Positions 16,240 to 22,921 of a DNA stretch of 22,921 nt are shown piece after piece. How positions within the stretch are numbered: position 1 is the first letter of the stretch; each line of letters starts with the position of its first letter. Location: assembly GCA_038255255.1 (NCBI GenBank), contig JBBSLL010000040.1, positions 1 through 22,921 on the forward strand. Reading direction: 5' to 3'. This stretch comes from JBBQNY01 sp038255255 (GTDB lineage: Bacteria; Pseudomonadota; Gammaproteobacteria; Xanthomonadales; Ahniellaceae). The translations under genes and the position numbers were made by a program. A model generated the notes under the pieces. That model saw nothing but the letters and a program-made list of their open reading frames with translations. It ran no database searches and was not told where the DNA came from.

Positions 16240-17457
16240 TCAGTCGCTGTGCCACCAGAGACGCGCAGAATCCCACACCCTACCCGCGAATCCCGCTGCG
16301 GGGTATTCCTCGAGCGCGATCAACGGAGTGGACAGGACGGGTTTGCCGTCCAGGGTCACGCTCAGCGTGCCCACGCGCGCGCCCTTGGCGAGCGGTGCGA
16401 GTAGGGGCTTCGGTACGTTCATGTTGGCCTTGAGCCGCGCATAGGCGCCGCGCGGGATCGTCACCTGCGCGGTCTGCGCAACGCCCAGCTTGGCGACGTC
16501 CGCAGCGCCTTTCCACAGTTCCGGCGTCGCCACCACCGCGCCCGGGGGGTAGAGCTGATGCGACTCGAAGAAGCGGAACCCGTAGTTGAGGAGCGCGCTG
16601 TTGCCCGATTCACGGCGACTGAAACCATCCTTCGAACTCTTGGCGTCGATGCCCATCACCACCGAAATCAGCCGCGTGTCGCCGCGCTTGGCCGACGCCG
16701 CAAGGCAGTAACCCGCCGCGGAGGTATGCCCGGTCTTGAGGCCATCCACGCTCGCGTCCTTCCACAGCAGTCCGTTGCGGTTGTACTGGCGGATGCCGTT
16801 GTAGGTGTATTCCTTGATTTTGTAGAGCGCGTAGTGCTCTGGAAAGTCCCGGATCAGCGCGCGCGAAAGCAGCGCGATGTCGCGTGCACTGCTGTAGTGG
16901 CCGGGCGCGCTCAATCCATGCGAGTTCACGAAGACGGTGTGCTTGAGGCCGAGTTTCTGCGCGGTCTGGTTCATCAGCGCGACGAAGGTCTCTTCGCTGC
17001 CTGCGACGTGTTCGGCCAGTGCGATGGCCGCGTCATTGCCCGACTGGATCACCAGGCCCTGCAGGACATCCTCGAGCGGCACGCGCGAGTTGACTGCGAG
17101 CGCACTGTAGGAACCGTCAGTGCCTGCGCCGCCCTGGCGCCATGCGTTTTCGCTGATGACGACTTCATCCGTCGCCTTCACTTTGCCGTGATGCATTTCG
17201 GATGCCACTACGTATCCGGTCATCACCTTGGTGATGCTGGCGGGCTCGACCTCCAGATCGACCGCCTCGCCGGCGAGCACCTGTCCGGTGCCTGCATCCA
17301 TCAGTACCCAGCTTTTCGCGCCGCTCGGCGCCGGTGGCGGAGGCACGGGCTGCGCCACCGCGGAGGCGGTCGGGCGCGCCATGGCATCAGGAACTTGCGC
17401 GGAAGCATCCGCAGCCAGCGCTGCTGCGCCGAGTAACAGCATTCGTAACCACGCCAT
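16240..17457 (-). CDS. dacA: D-alanyl-D-alanine carboxypeptidase (PBP5/6 type)
   Basis: 405 aa low-molecular-weight penicillin-binding protein that removes the terminal D-Ala from peptidoglycan stem peptides in the periplasm. A signal peptide (about 1-20) is followed by a proline-rich stretch (PVPPPPAP) and the transpeptidase-like fold. The active-site motifs are SITK (Ser74, Lys77), SGN (139-141) and KTG (241-243). The PBP5_C beta domain follows (about 295-385), and the protein ends in a short amphipathic segment (RVWDSARLWWH) suited to membrane attachment. AGAGGA lies about 8 bases before ATG 17457. The gene is 48 bp after rlpA in the conserved rodA-rlpA-dacA order. Confidence 0.97.
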   Translation of the reverse strand: MAWLRMLLLGAAALAADASAQVPDAMARPTASAVAQPVPPPPAPSGAKSWVLMDAGTGQVLAGEAVDLEVEPASITKVMTGYVVASEMHHGKVKATDEVVISENAWRQGGAGTDGSYSALAVNSRVPLEDVLQGLVIQSGNDAAIALAEHVAGSEETFVALMNQTAQKLGLKHTVFVNSHGLSAPGHYSSARDIALLSRALIRDFPEHYALYKIKEYTYNGIRQYNRNGLLWKDASVDGLKTGHTSAAGYCLAASAKRGDTRLISVVMGIDAKSSKDGFSRRESGNSALLNYGFRFFESHQLYPPGAVVATPELWKGAADVAKLGVAQTAQVTIPRGAYARLKANMNVPKPLLAPLAKGARVGTLSVTLDGKPVLSTPLIALEEYPAAGFAGRVWDSARLWWHSD

Positions 17458-17505
17458 TCAATGAATCCTCTGGGAAAGTTGTTTTGTCACAAGCTGGAAC
17501 GGGGT

Positions 17506-18498
17506 TCAGCGCACCGGGACGAGTACCCCAACGAGCCCCAGGTCGCGCAGGCGGCGTTCGATCGCCACGAGCTTCGAACCTTCGGGCAACGGCCCCACCC
17601 GCACGCGATGCAGGACGTCGGTCCCGTCCGGCGCGTGAATCTGCACAGGCCCGATGTCGGCGTCGCGGAGGCGGTCGCGCAAGCGGTGCGCGTTGGCGAG
17701 CGATCCGAATGAGCCCACCTGCACCAGCCAGCGCGCATTGCTGCCCGCGAGAGTACGCGAAACTACGGAATGCGACTGTGGCGCGGCCCGGGAGTTCCTC
17801 GTGGCAGGCGCCGAGGCAACGTCATCGGAGGCTTGAGCCGGGCGTCGACTGTCGTCCCGCGTCCAGCGCGAGCGTCCGCGCGGTCCCACCGTTTCCACTT
17901 CGACCCTGGCGGTGCCGGTGAGATGCACGCCGAGCTTGATCGCGGCGGCGTACGACAGATCGATGATCCGGCCAGGGTGGAACGGGCCGCGATCGTTGAC
18001 GCGCAGGATGAGCGAGCGCCCGTTGTCGAGATTGCGTACGCGCACGTAGGCGGGCAGCGGCAGGGATTTATGTGCGCCGGTGTAGGCGTACATATCGTAA
18101 GGCTCGCGGTTCGAAGTCAGTCGTCCGTGGAACTTGGTGCCGTACCACGAGGCCTCGCCCCGTTCGCGGTAGTTCTTCGCGGCGTCCTCGCTCATCACCC
18201 GATAGGTGCGGCCAAGGACGGTATAGGGCGACTTGTTGCCATAGCGGGACGGCGGCTCGTCGCGTGGTTCGGGTTCGGGAATGTTGCTGACGTCGGGAAC
18301 GGTCTCCGGCGCGCTGTCGCGCACGTCGGCGAAATCGACAGGGCGCGGCGGCTTCGGTACCGGCGCGCGATGCGCCGTTCGAGGTTCGGACGGCTTTGCA
18401 CGCGCCTTGCCCGAACCCTTGGCTGCGGATGCGCATCCGGCCAGCAGCACGACCGTCAGCACGCCGACGATCGCACCCCTGCACGCCCCACGATTCAC
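17506..18498 (-). CDS. rlpA: Septal-ring lytic transglycosylase RlpA (lipoprotein, DPBB and SPOR domains)
   Basis: 330 aa lipoprotein; the lipobox LAGC places Cys22 after a short signal. A proline-rich linker leads to a double-psi beta-barrel at about 112-205, with EASWYGTKFHGRLTSN, EPYDMYAYTGAHKSLPLP and VNDRGPFHPGRIIDLS. The acidic and histidine residues linked to activity in P. aeruginosa RlpA appear kept (Glu132, Asp135, His143), so it is probably an active enzyme cutting denuded glycan strands. A SPOR domain (about 262-330, from WLVQVGSFGSLANAHRL) should bind denuded peptidoglycan at the division site. Its ATG overlaps the mltB stop by 4 bp. Confidence 0.96.
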   Translation of the reverse strand: MNRGACRGAIVGVLTVVLLAGCASAAKGSGKARAKPSEPRTAHRAPVPKPPRPVDFADVRDSAPETVPDVSNIPEPEPRDEPPSRYGNKSPYTVLGRTYRVMSEDAAKNYRERGEASWYGTKFHGRLTSNREPYDMYAYTGAHKSLPLPAYVRVRNLDNGRSLILRVNDRGPFHPGRIIDLSYAAAIKLGVHLTGTARVEVETVGPRGRSRWTRDDSRRPAQASDDVASAPATRNSRAAPQSHSVVSRTLAGSNARWLVQVGSFGSLANAHRLRDRLRDADIGPVQIHAPDGTDVLHRVRVGPLPEGSKLVAIERRLRDLGLVGVLVPVR

Positions 18499-19640
18499 GT
18501 ACCGGCGGCTCCTGACCGGATCCGTTCGGCGAGTTGTTGCACGGCGAGGCTGTACATCGGGCTGCGGTTGTAGCGCGAGATCACGAAGAAGTTCTGGTGC
18601 GTGATCCAGTGTTCCGTGCCCTCGCTACCTTCAAGGGTGATCATCGAAGCGGACAGGCTGCCGTCGAGCGGAGTTTCGGACCGGTAGCCGAGGCTGCGCA
18701 GGCGCGCGACATCGATCGACGGTTCCAGCCCGGGCGCGACGTACGGTTTGGCAACGGCCTCGGCGCGTGCGCGATGCACGACCGGCGCGCCGGTCTGCCA
18801 TCCATGTTCTATGAAGTAGTTGGCGATGGACGCGAAAATGTCGGGCTTCGACGACCACAGGTCAATCTGGCCGTCGCCGTCGTGATCAACCGCCCAGTTG
18901 GCGAAACTCGTCGGCATGAACTGACCCCACCCCATGGCGCCCGCGTAGGACCCCTGCAGCGCTTCGATGGGCTTGGGAAACGTCGACTCCGGCAGGCTAA
19001 GGAACTGTACGAGTTCGCCGCGGAAGTACGGCGCGCGCTTGGGATAATGGAAAGCCAGCGTCGACAAAGCGTCGAGCACGCGGTGACTGCCGGTGATGCG
19101 CCCGTAGCTCGTTTCGACGCCAATGATGGCCACGATGATCTCGGCGGGCACCCCGTACTTCTTCGAGACCTCGTCGAGCAACGTGCGGTTCTCGCGCAGG
19201 AACGCGACGCCGCCATTGATGCGTGCATCGTTGATGAAGATCGGTCGGTAGTCGCGCCACGCCTTGCCCTCGGCCGGCCGTGTCATCGCGTCGATGATGC
19301 CCTGCTGGTACCTGGCGCCCGACAGGATCGCGTTGATGGCGGATTCCGTGCGGTCGGGGCGCGTACTGCCGAGCTTGGCGCCGAGTTCGCGCGCGAATGC
19401 AAACTGGCCGGGGTGCGTTTCGCCAGGCAGCTTGGCGGGAAGCGGCGCCACGACGGCGTTGGCAGGCGGAATGGTTGCCGTCGTGACGGCCGGCTTTGCC
19501 GGCGCGGCAGCGGCGGCTGGCTTTGCCATCGGCCGTGGCTCGACCTCGGCGGGACGGGCGGGTGGGTTGGTCGGGTTCGCCGCGCATGCAGAAAACAGCG
19601 GCAGGAGGGCAAGCAGTGCGAAGACGCGGATTCGATTCAT
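18495..19640 (-). CDS. mltB: Membrane-bound lytic murein transglycosylase B
   Basis: 381 aa. The N-terminal lipobox FSAC gives Cys19, followed by a long Ala/Pro linker (20-75), so it is an outer-membrane lipoprotein cutting glycan strands to 1,6-anhydro products. The SLT_2 fold carries the catalytic glutamate at Glu176 in GVETSYGRITG. Other family signatures are GSYAGAMGWGQFMPTSF and the calcium-site-like DHDGDGQIDLW. Placement between rodA and rlpA is common in Pseudomonas and Xanthomonas relatives but absent in E. coli. It starts 86 bp after the rodA stop. An imperfect hairpin (19682-19705) with a downstream T-rich stretch lies in that gap and could act as a weak attenuator. Confidence 0.96.
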   Translation of the reverse strand: MNRIRVFALLALLPLFSACAANPTNPPARPAEVEPRPMAKPAAAAAPAKPAVTTATIPPANAVVAPLPAKLPGETHPGQFAFARELGAKLGSTRPDRTESAINAILSGARYQQGIIDAMTRPAEGKAWRDYRPIFINDARINGGVAFLRENRTLLDEVSKKYGVPAEIIVAIIGVETSYGRITGSHRVLDALSTLAFHYPKRAPYFRGELVQFLSLPESTFPKPIEALQGSYAGAMGWGQFMPTSFANWAVDHDGDGQIDLWSSKPDIFASIANYFIEHGWQTGAPVVHRARAEAVAKPYVAPGLEPSIDVARLRSLGYRSETPLDGSLSASMITLEGSEGTEHWITHQNFFVISRYNRSPMYSLAVQQLAERIRSGAAGT

Positions 19641-19726
19641 CCCGGGATTCTACTGGCCCGCACCTCACAAAATCGAAAGGCGCACTCGAGTGGCCACCAG
19701 AGTGCCTGCGGTGTCGGCGAAGAGGG

Positions 19727-20824
19727 CTACCTGGCCAGGCGATGGTGGGCGCGCACGCCCAGCACGAGGCCGAACGCCGCGAGCAGCGTCACGGCAGAGG
19801 TGCCGCCATAACTCACCAGCGGCATGGGCACACCAACCACGGGCAGCAGTCCGGTGATCATCCCGCCGTTGACCGCGACGTAGACGAAAAAAGCGAGGCC
19901 GAGCGAGCCGGCAACGATTCGACCGTAACTCTCGTGCGCCTCGGTCGCGATCCACAGCGTGCGCAGCACGATGAAAAGATAGACGAGCAGGATTCCGGCC
20001 ACGCCGACGAAGCCGAACTCCTCCGCGAAAACCGCGAACGCGAAGTCGGTGGTGTGTTCGGGCAGGTATTCGAGTCGCGCCTGCGTGCTCGCGCCCCATC
20101 CCTTGCCCGTGAGGCCGCCGGATCCGACCGCGATGCTCGACTGGATGATGTTCCAGCCCGCGCCCTGGGGATCGTTGCCCGGATCGAGGAACGTGAGGAT
20201 GCGGTCCTTCTGGTAGTCCTTGAGCCAGAACCACCAGGCGAGCGGCGCCGCCGCACTCGCGAGCACCACGCCGGTGCCCAGCAGCCACCAGGAAAGCCCC
20301 GCGAGGAACAATGCAAAAACGCCGGAAGCGGCGACCAGCAGGGCAGTACCGAGGTCGGGCTGCACCGCGATCATGGCGCTCGGCAAGCCGATCAGGACCG
20401 TGCACACGAGCACGTCGCGAAAGCGTACGGGCAACACCCGATCATGCAGGTACCATGCCACGATCATCGGCACGGTGATTTTCAGCAGCTCCGCGGGTTG
20501 CAGGTAGAACACGCCCAGGTCGAGCCAGAGTCGTGCGCTGCGACCCGACCCGAAGAATGGCACGAGTGCGAGCAGCAACAGGCTGGCCACATAGGCCCAG
20601 GGCGAGAACAGGCGCAGTCGCATGGGAGTGAGGCGGGCGAGCACCAGTAGCAGGAGCAGCCCGGCGGCAACGCGCGCGCCTTGTGCAAGCTCGAGCCGTA
20701 CCGAGCCACTGCCCGCGCTGTAGAGGGTCACCATTCCCGCCGCGACGATGATCGCGAGCGCAAGCAGCAACGGCCAGTCGAGCCGGTTCCGCCACCACGC
20801 AAGGGTGCGCGCGAATCCCGACAC
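19727..20824 (-). CDS. rodA: Rod-shape-determining peptidoglycan glycosyltransferase RodA
   Basis: 365 aa SEDS-family membrane protein with about ten hydrophobic helices; it polymerises lipid II into glycan strands during side-wall growth with PBP2. Family signatures are LQPAELLKI (108-116), QPDLGTALL (155-163), the conserved Asp260 in HTTDFAFAVFAEEFGF (the essential aspartate of the SEDS active site) and SYGGTS near the C-terminus. The start is GTG 20824 with AGGAG 10 bases upstream (20835-20839), and it gives an N-terminus of the usual length. The first 97 bases lie inside the 3' end of the mrdA frame. Confidence 0.97.
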   Translation of the reverse strand: MSGFARTLAWWRNRLDWPLLLALAIIVAAGMVTLYSAGSGSVRLELAQGARVAAGLLLLLVLARLTPMRLRLFSPWAYVASLLLLALVPFFGSGRSARLWLDLGVFYLQPAELLKITVPMIVAWYLHDRVLPVRFRDVLVCTVLIGLPSAMIAVQPDLGTALLVAASGVFALFLAGLSWWLLGTGVVLASAAAPLAWWFWLKDYQKDRILTFLDPGNDPQGAGWNIIQSSIAVGSGGLTGKGWGASTQARLEYLPEHTTDFAFAVFAEEFGFVGVAGILLVYLFIVLRTLWIATEAHESYGRIVAGSLGLAFFVYVAVNGGMITGLLPVVGVPMPLVSYGGTSAVTLLAAFGLVLGVRAHHRLAR

Positions 20825-22749
20825 CCGGGAAGATCTCCTTGCGGCGTGCTTGCCGGCGGAGCGGCAGGAGCGGCAGGAGCTTCGGGCAGCGATGCCACCG
20901 CGGGCGCGACTTCCTTGCCCAGCAGCCAGGCATCCATGACTTTGCGTGCGATGGGAGCTGCGACGCGCGAGCCGGCCCCCCCATGCTCGGCGACCACCGC
21001 AATCGCGATGCGCGGCGCATCGACCGGCGCGAACCCCACGAAAAGGGCGCGGTGCCGGAGGTGCATCGGCAGGTTGTTGGGATTGAGCGAGCGCGTGCCG
21101 GTCCGGCCAATGCGCTGCGCAGTGCCGGTCTTGCCTGCCATGAGATATTCGCTGCCTGCGGCTGATGCACGCGCGGTTCCAGTCGGGCCGTGCATGACCG
21201 CCGTGAGACCGTCACGCACTGCCGCAAGGTTCTGCGCCGAACCGAAGTAGCCCGTGCTGCGTTTCGGCAATTGCGCACGATGAGCGACGCGCGGTGCGTC
21301 GAGTCCATCCTGCGTCGCGAGCAGCACATGCAGGGGCTGACGGGTGCCGCTCGCGATGGCCGCGATTCCCTGGGCGAGTTGCAGCGGCGTCGCGGTCCAG
21401 AATCCCTGCCCGATGCCCGCCACCACGGTTTCGCCCGGATACCACTCCTGCTTGAGTCGCCGGCGCTTCCACTCGCGGGTCGGCATCACGCCGGACTCTT
21501 CGCCGGGCAGGTCGATACCGGTCGGATGACCGAAACCGAATCGCTGCATCGCCTCGCTCATGCGGTCGATGCCCATGTCGTGCGCAAGCTTGTAGTAATA
21601 CGTGTTGACGGACTGCGCCAGCGATTCGCGCAGGTTGATCGCGCCATGCCCCCCGCCTTTCCAGTCGCGGTACTCGCGGGCCTGGCCGGCAAGGCGGAAC
21701 GCGCCACTCGAGAAGGTTGTCGCCTGCGGCGTGCGCAATCCGAGCTCGAGGCCGGCGAGTCCCATGAAGGGCTTGACGGTCGACCCTGGCGCGTAAGTGC
21801 CATCGAGCACGCGGTCGAACATGGGCTGCGACTGGTCCTGGGTCAGCACGCGGTAATCGGCATGGCTGATGCCATTGACGAAGAGATTGGGGTCGAACGT
21901 GGGGAGGCTGACCATGGCCAGCACTTCGCCATTGCGCGGATCCACGGCCACGGCCGCGCCCGGTTGTCCCTCGAATGCATTCGCCATCGAGCGCTGCAAT
22001 CTTGCATCGATCGACAGGTGCAGGTTCTGCCCCGGCCTCGCCGGCGTGCGCGCAATGACACGCAGGTCGCGGCCCTGCGCGTTGGCCTCGATCTGCTCGA
22101 CGCCGGTGGCACCGTGCAGGAGACGCTCGTACTGCCGCTCAATGCCGCTCTTGCCGATATGCGTCGTCGCCGCGTAGGCGGTTTCGTCGATGCGCGCGAG
22201 GTCGGACTCGGCAATGCGACCCACGTAGCCGACGACATGCGCGAATTCCGGGCCGAGCGGATAGTGCCGGGTGAAGTACGGCGCAATCTCCACGCCCTGG
22301 AAGCGGTGGCCATTGACCGCGAAGCGCGCCATCTCCGCTTCATCCAGCCTCAGCTTCAGCGTGACCGGGCGAAAGCGTCGCGCAACCTGGTAGTCGGCGC
22401 GAAATCGTTGCAGGTCCGCCTCGTCGAGCGACATCAAGGCGCCCAACTCGCGCAGCGTCGTCTCGACGTCCTCGATCTGCTCCGGGATCAGCACCAGCCG
22501 GTAAGCCGGCAGGTTCTCCGCGAGCAGCACGCCATTGCGGTCGTAGATGAGGCCACGTGCCGGAGGCAGCGGGCGCAGCTTGATCCGGTTGGCCTCGGCG
22601 CGCGTCTTGAACTCGGCATGCCGCAGCACCTGCAGTTCGAAATAGCGACCGATCAGCACGGCACTCGCAAGGATGACGGCGATGCCTGCCACCCAGGCGC
22701 GCCGGCGGAACAGCGCCGCTTCGGCCATGGCGTTGCGCAGGGGCTTCAT
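20728..22749 (-). CDS. mrdA: Penicillin-binding protein 2 (elongasome transpeptidase)
   Basis: 673 aa class B PBP that cross-links new side-wall peptidoglycan as partner of RodA. One N-terminal transmembrane helix lies at about 17-37, then the pedestal (dimerization) domain from ARGLIYDRNGVLLAENLPAY, then the transpeptidase domain. The active motifs are STVK (Ser323, Lys326), SVN (380-382) and KTGT (540-543). The conserved fold ends near residue 612 (KVMDAWLLGKE). The remaining ~60 residues are an Ala/Pro linker and an Arg/Ser/Cys-rich tail (643-673) that is simply the rodA start read in another frame. The ATG overlaps the mreD stop as ATGA. Confidence 0.97.
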   Translation of the reverse strand: MKPLRNAMAEAALFRRRAWVAGIAVILASAVLIGRYFELQVLRHAEFKTRAEANRIKLRPLPPARGLIYDRNGVLLAENLPAYRLVLIPEQIEDVETTLRELGALMSLDEADLQRFRADYQVARRFRPVTLKLRLDEAEMARFAVNGHRFQGVEIAPYFTRHYPLGPEFAHVVGYVGRIAESDLARIDETAYAATTHIGKSGIERQYERLLHGATGVEQIEANAQGRDLRVIARTPARPGQNLHLSIDARLQRSMANAFEGQPGAAVAVDPRNGEVLAMVSLPTFDPNLFVNGISHADYRVLTQDQSQPMFDRVLDGTYAPGSTVKPFMGLAGLELGLRTPQATTFSSGAFRLAGQAREYRDWKGGGHGAINLRESLAQSVNTYYYKLAHDMGIDRMSEAMQRFGFGHPTGIDLPGEESGVMPTREWKRRRLKQEWYPGETVVAGIGQGFWTATPLQLAQGIAAIASGTRQPLHVLLATQDGLDAPRVAHRAQLPKRSTGYFGSAQNLAAVRDGLTAVMHGPTGTARASAAGSEYLMAGKTGTAQRIGRTGTRSLNPNNLPMHLRHRALFVGFAPVDAPRIAIAVVAEHGGAGSRVAAPIARKVMDAWLLGKEVAPAVASLPEAPAAPAAPPASTPQGDLPGCRDSRAPLRGGGTGSTGRCCLRSRSSSRREW

Positions 22750-22921
22750 GCAGGGCCGCGCCGCGGCATGCGCCGCAACTCATCGAGCAGCAGAAACAGC
22801 CATGGCCAGAACAGCGTGCCCACCAGCGGTGCGCCCCAGAAGCTCCAGTCGGGCCAGCCTGCGCCGCTCAGCAGCCGAAGGGCCACCGCGATCACGCGGT
22901 CGTTGACGAGCAAGGCGAACA
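22746..22921 (-). CDS. mreD: Rod shape-determining protein MreD, C-terminal part (runs off right edge)
   Basis: The window holds the last 57 or so residues, ending at TGA 22746-22748. The translation contains an aromatic-rich hydrophobic stretch (WSFWGAPLVGTLFWPWLF) and a basic end (LLLDELRRMPRRGPA), as in the last membrane helix and cytoplasmic tail of MreD. The identification rests largely on this pattern plus position immediately before mrdA, the usual mreBCD-mrdA-rodA order. MreD is the small inner-membrane partner of MreC in the elongasome. The start lies outside. Confidence 0.85.
   Translation of the reverse strand, partial: FALLVNDRVIAVALRLLSGAGWPDWSFWGAPLVGTLFWPWLFLLLDELRRMPRRGPA

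Overview
The window is high-GC bacterial chromosome with densely packed genes. It looks like a gammaproteobacterium close to the Lysobacterales/Xanthomonadales. The support is the gene order mreD-mrdA-rodA-mltB-rlpA-dacA-ybeD-lipB-lipA, a DUF2782 gene divergent from polA, TPR-bearing receptor kinases, and GTAG-type palindromic repeats like those known from Stenotrophomonas/Xanthomonas. This placement comes from family knowledge and was not checked by a search. No tRNA, rRNA, insertion sequence, prophage or CRISPR array is visible.

Left part (1-7.8 kb), accessory and signalling genes. A Ser/Thr kinase runs off the left edge on the minus strand. Divergent from it are a Tat-type TRAP solute-binding lipoprotein without any TRAP permease genes, and a large membrane Ser/Thr kinase with a TPR-type sensor half. 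A secreted cupin protein and a HilA-like regulator (winged helix, TolB-like domain, TPR) form a divergent pair. A GNAT acetyltransferase and a DUF2782 periplasmic protein form a small minus-strand operon.

Middle (7.8-11.6 kb). polA is complete with all three activities. Downstream of it is a probable small RNA (about 10738-10853): three consecutive stem-loops with C-rich loops, the last being a strong intrinsic terminator. It occupies the genomic position used by Spot 42 and ErsA, and its architecture recalls the Xanthomonas RNA sX13. A small DUF4124-type secreted protein follows. Next is a cluster of four palindromic repeats lying between the convergent 3' ends of that gene and prc.

Right part (11.6-22.9 kb), cell envelope and lipoate genes, all on the minus strand. 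In order of transcription these are mreD (partial), mrdA (PBP2), rodA, mltB, rlpA, dacA, ybeD (DUF493), lipB and lipA, then prc. Elongasome synthesis (PBP2/RodA with MreD), peptidoglycan trimming (MltB, RlpA, DacA) and periplasmic proteolysis (Prc, known in other species to act on envelope enzymes) sit side by side. lipB and lipA make the lipoyl cofactor. Several junctions are 4-bp overlaps. Two are odd: mrdA overlaps rodA by 97 bp, and a palindromic element lies in frame in the 5' part of lipB.
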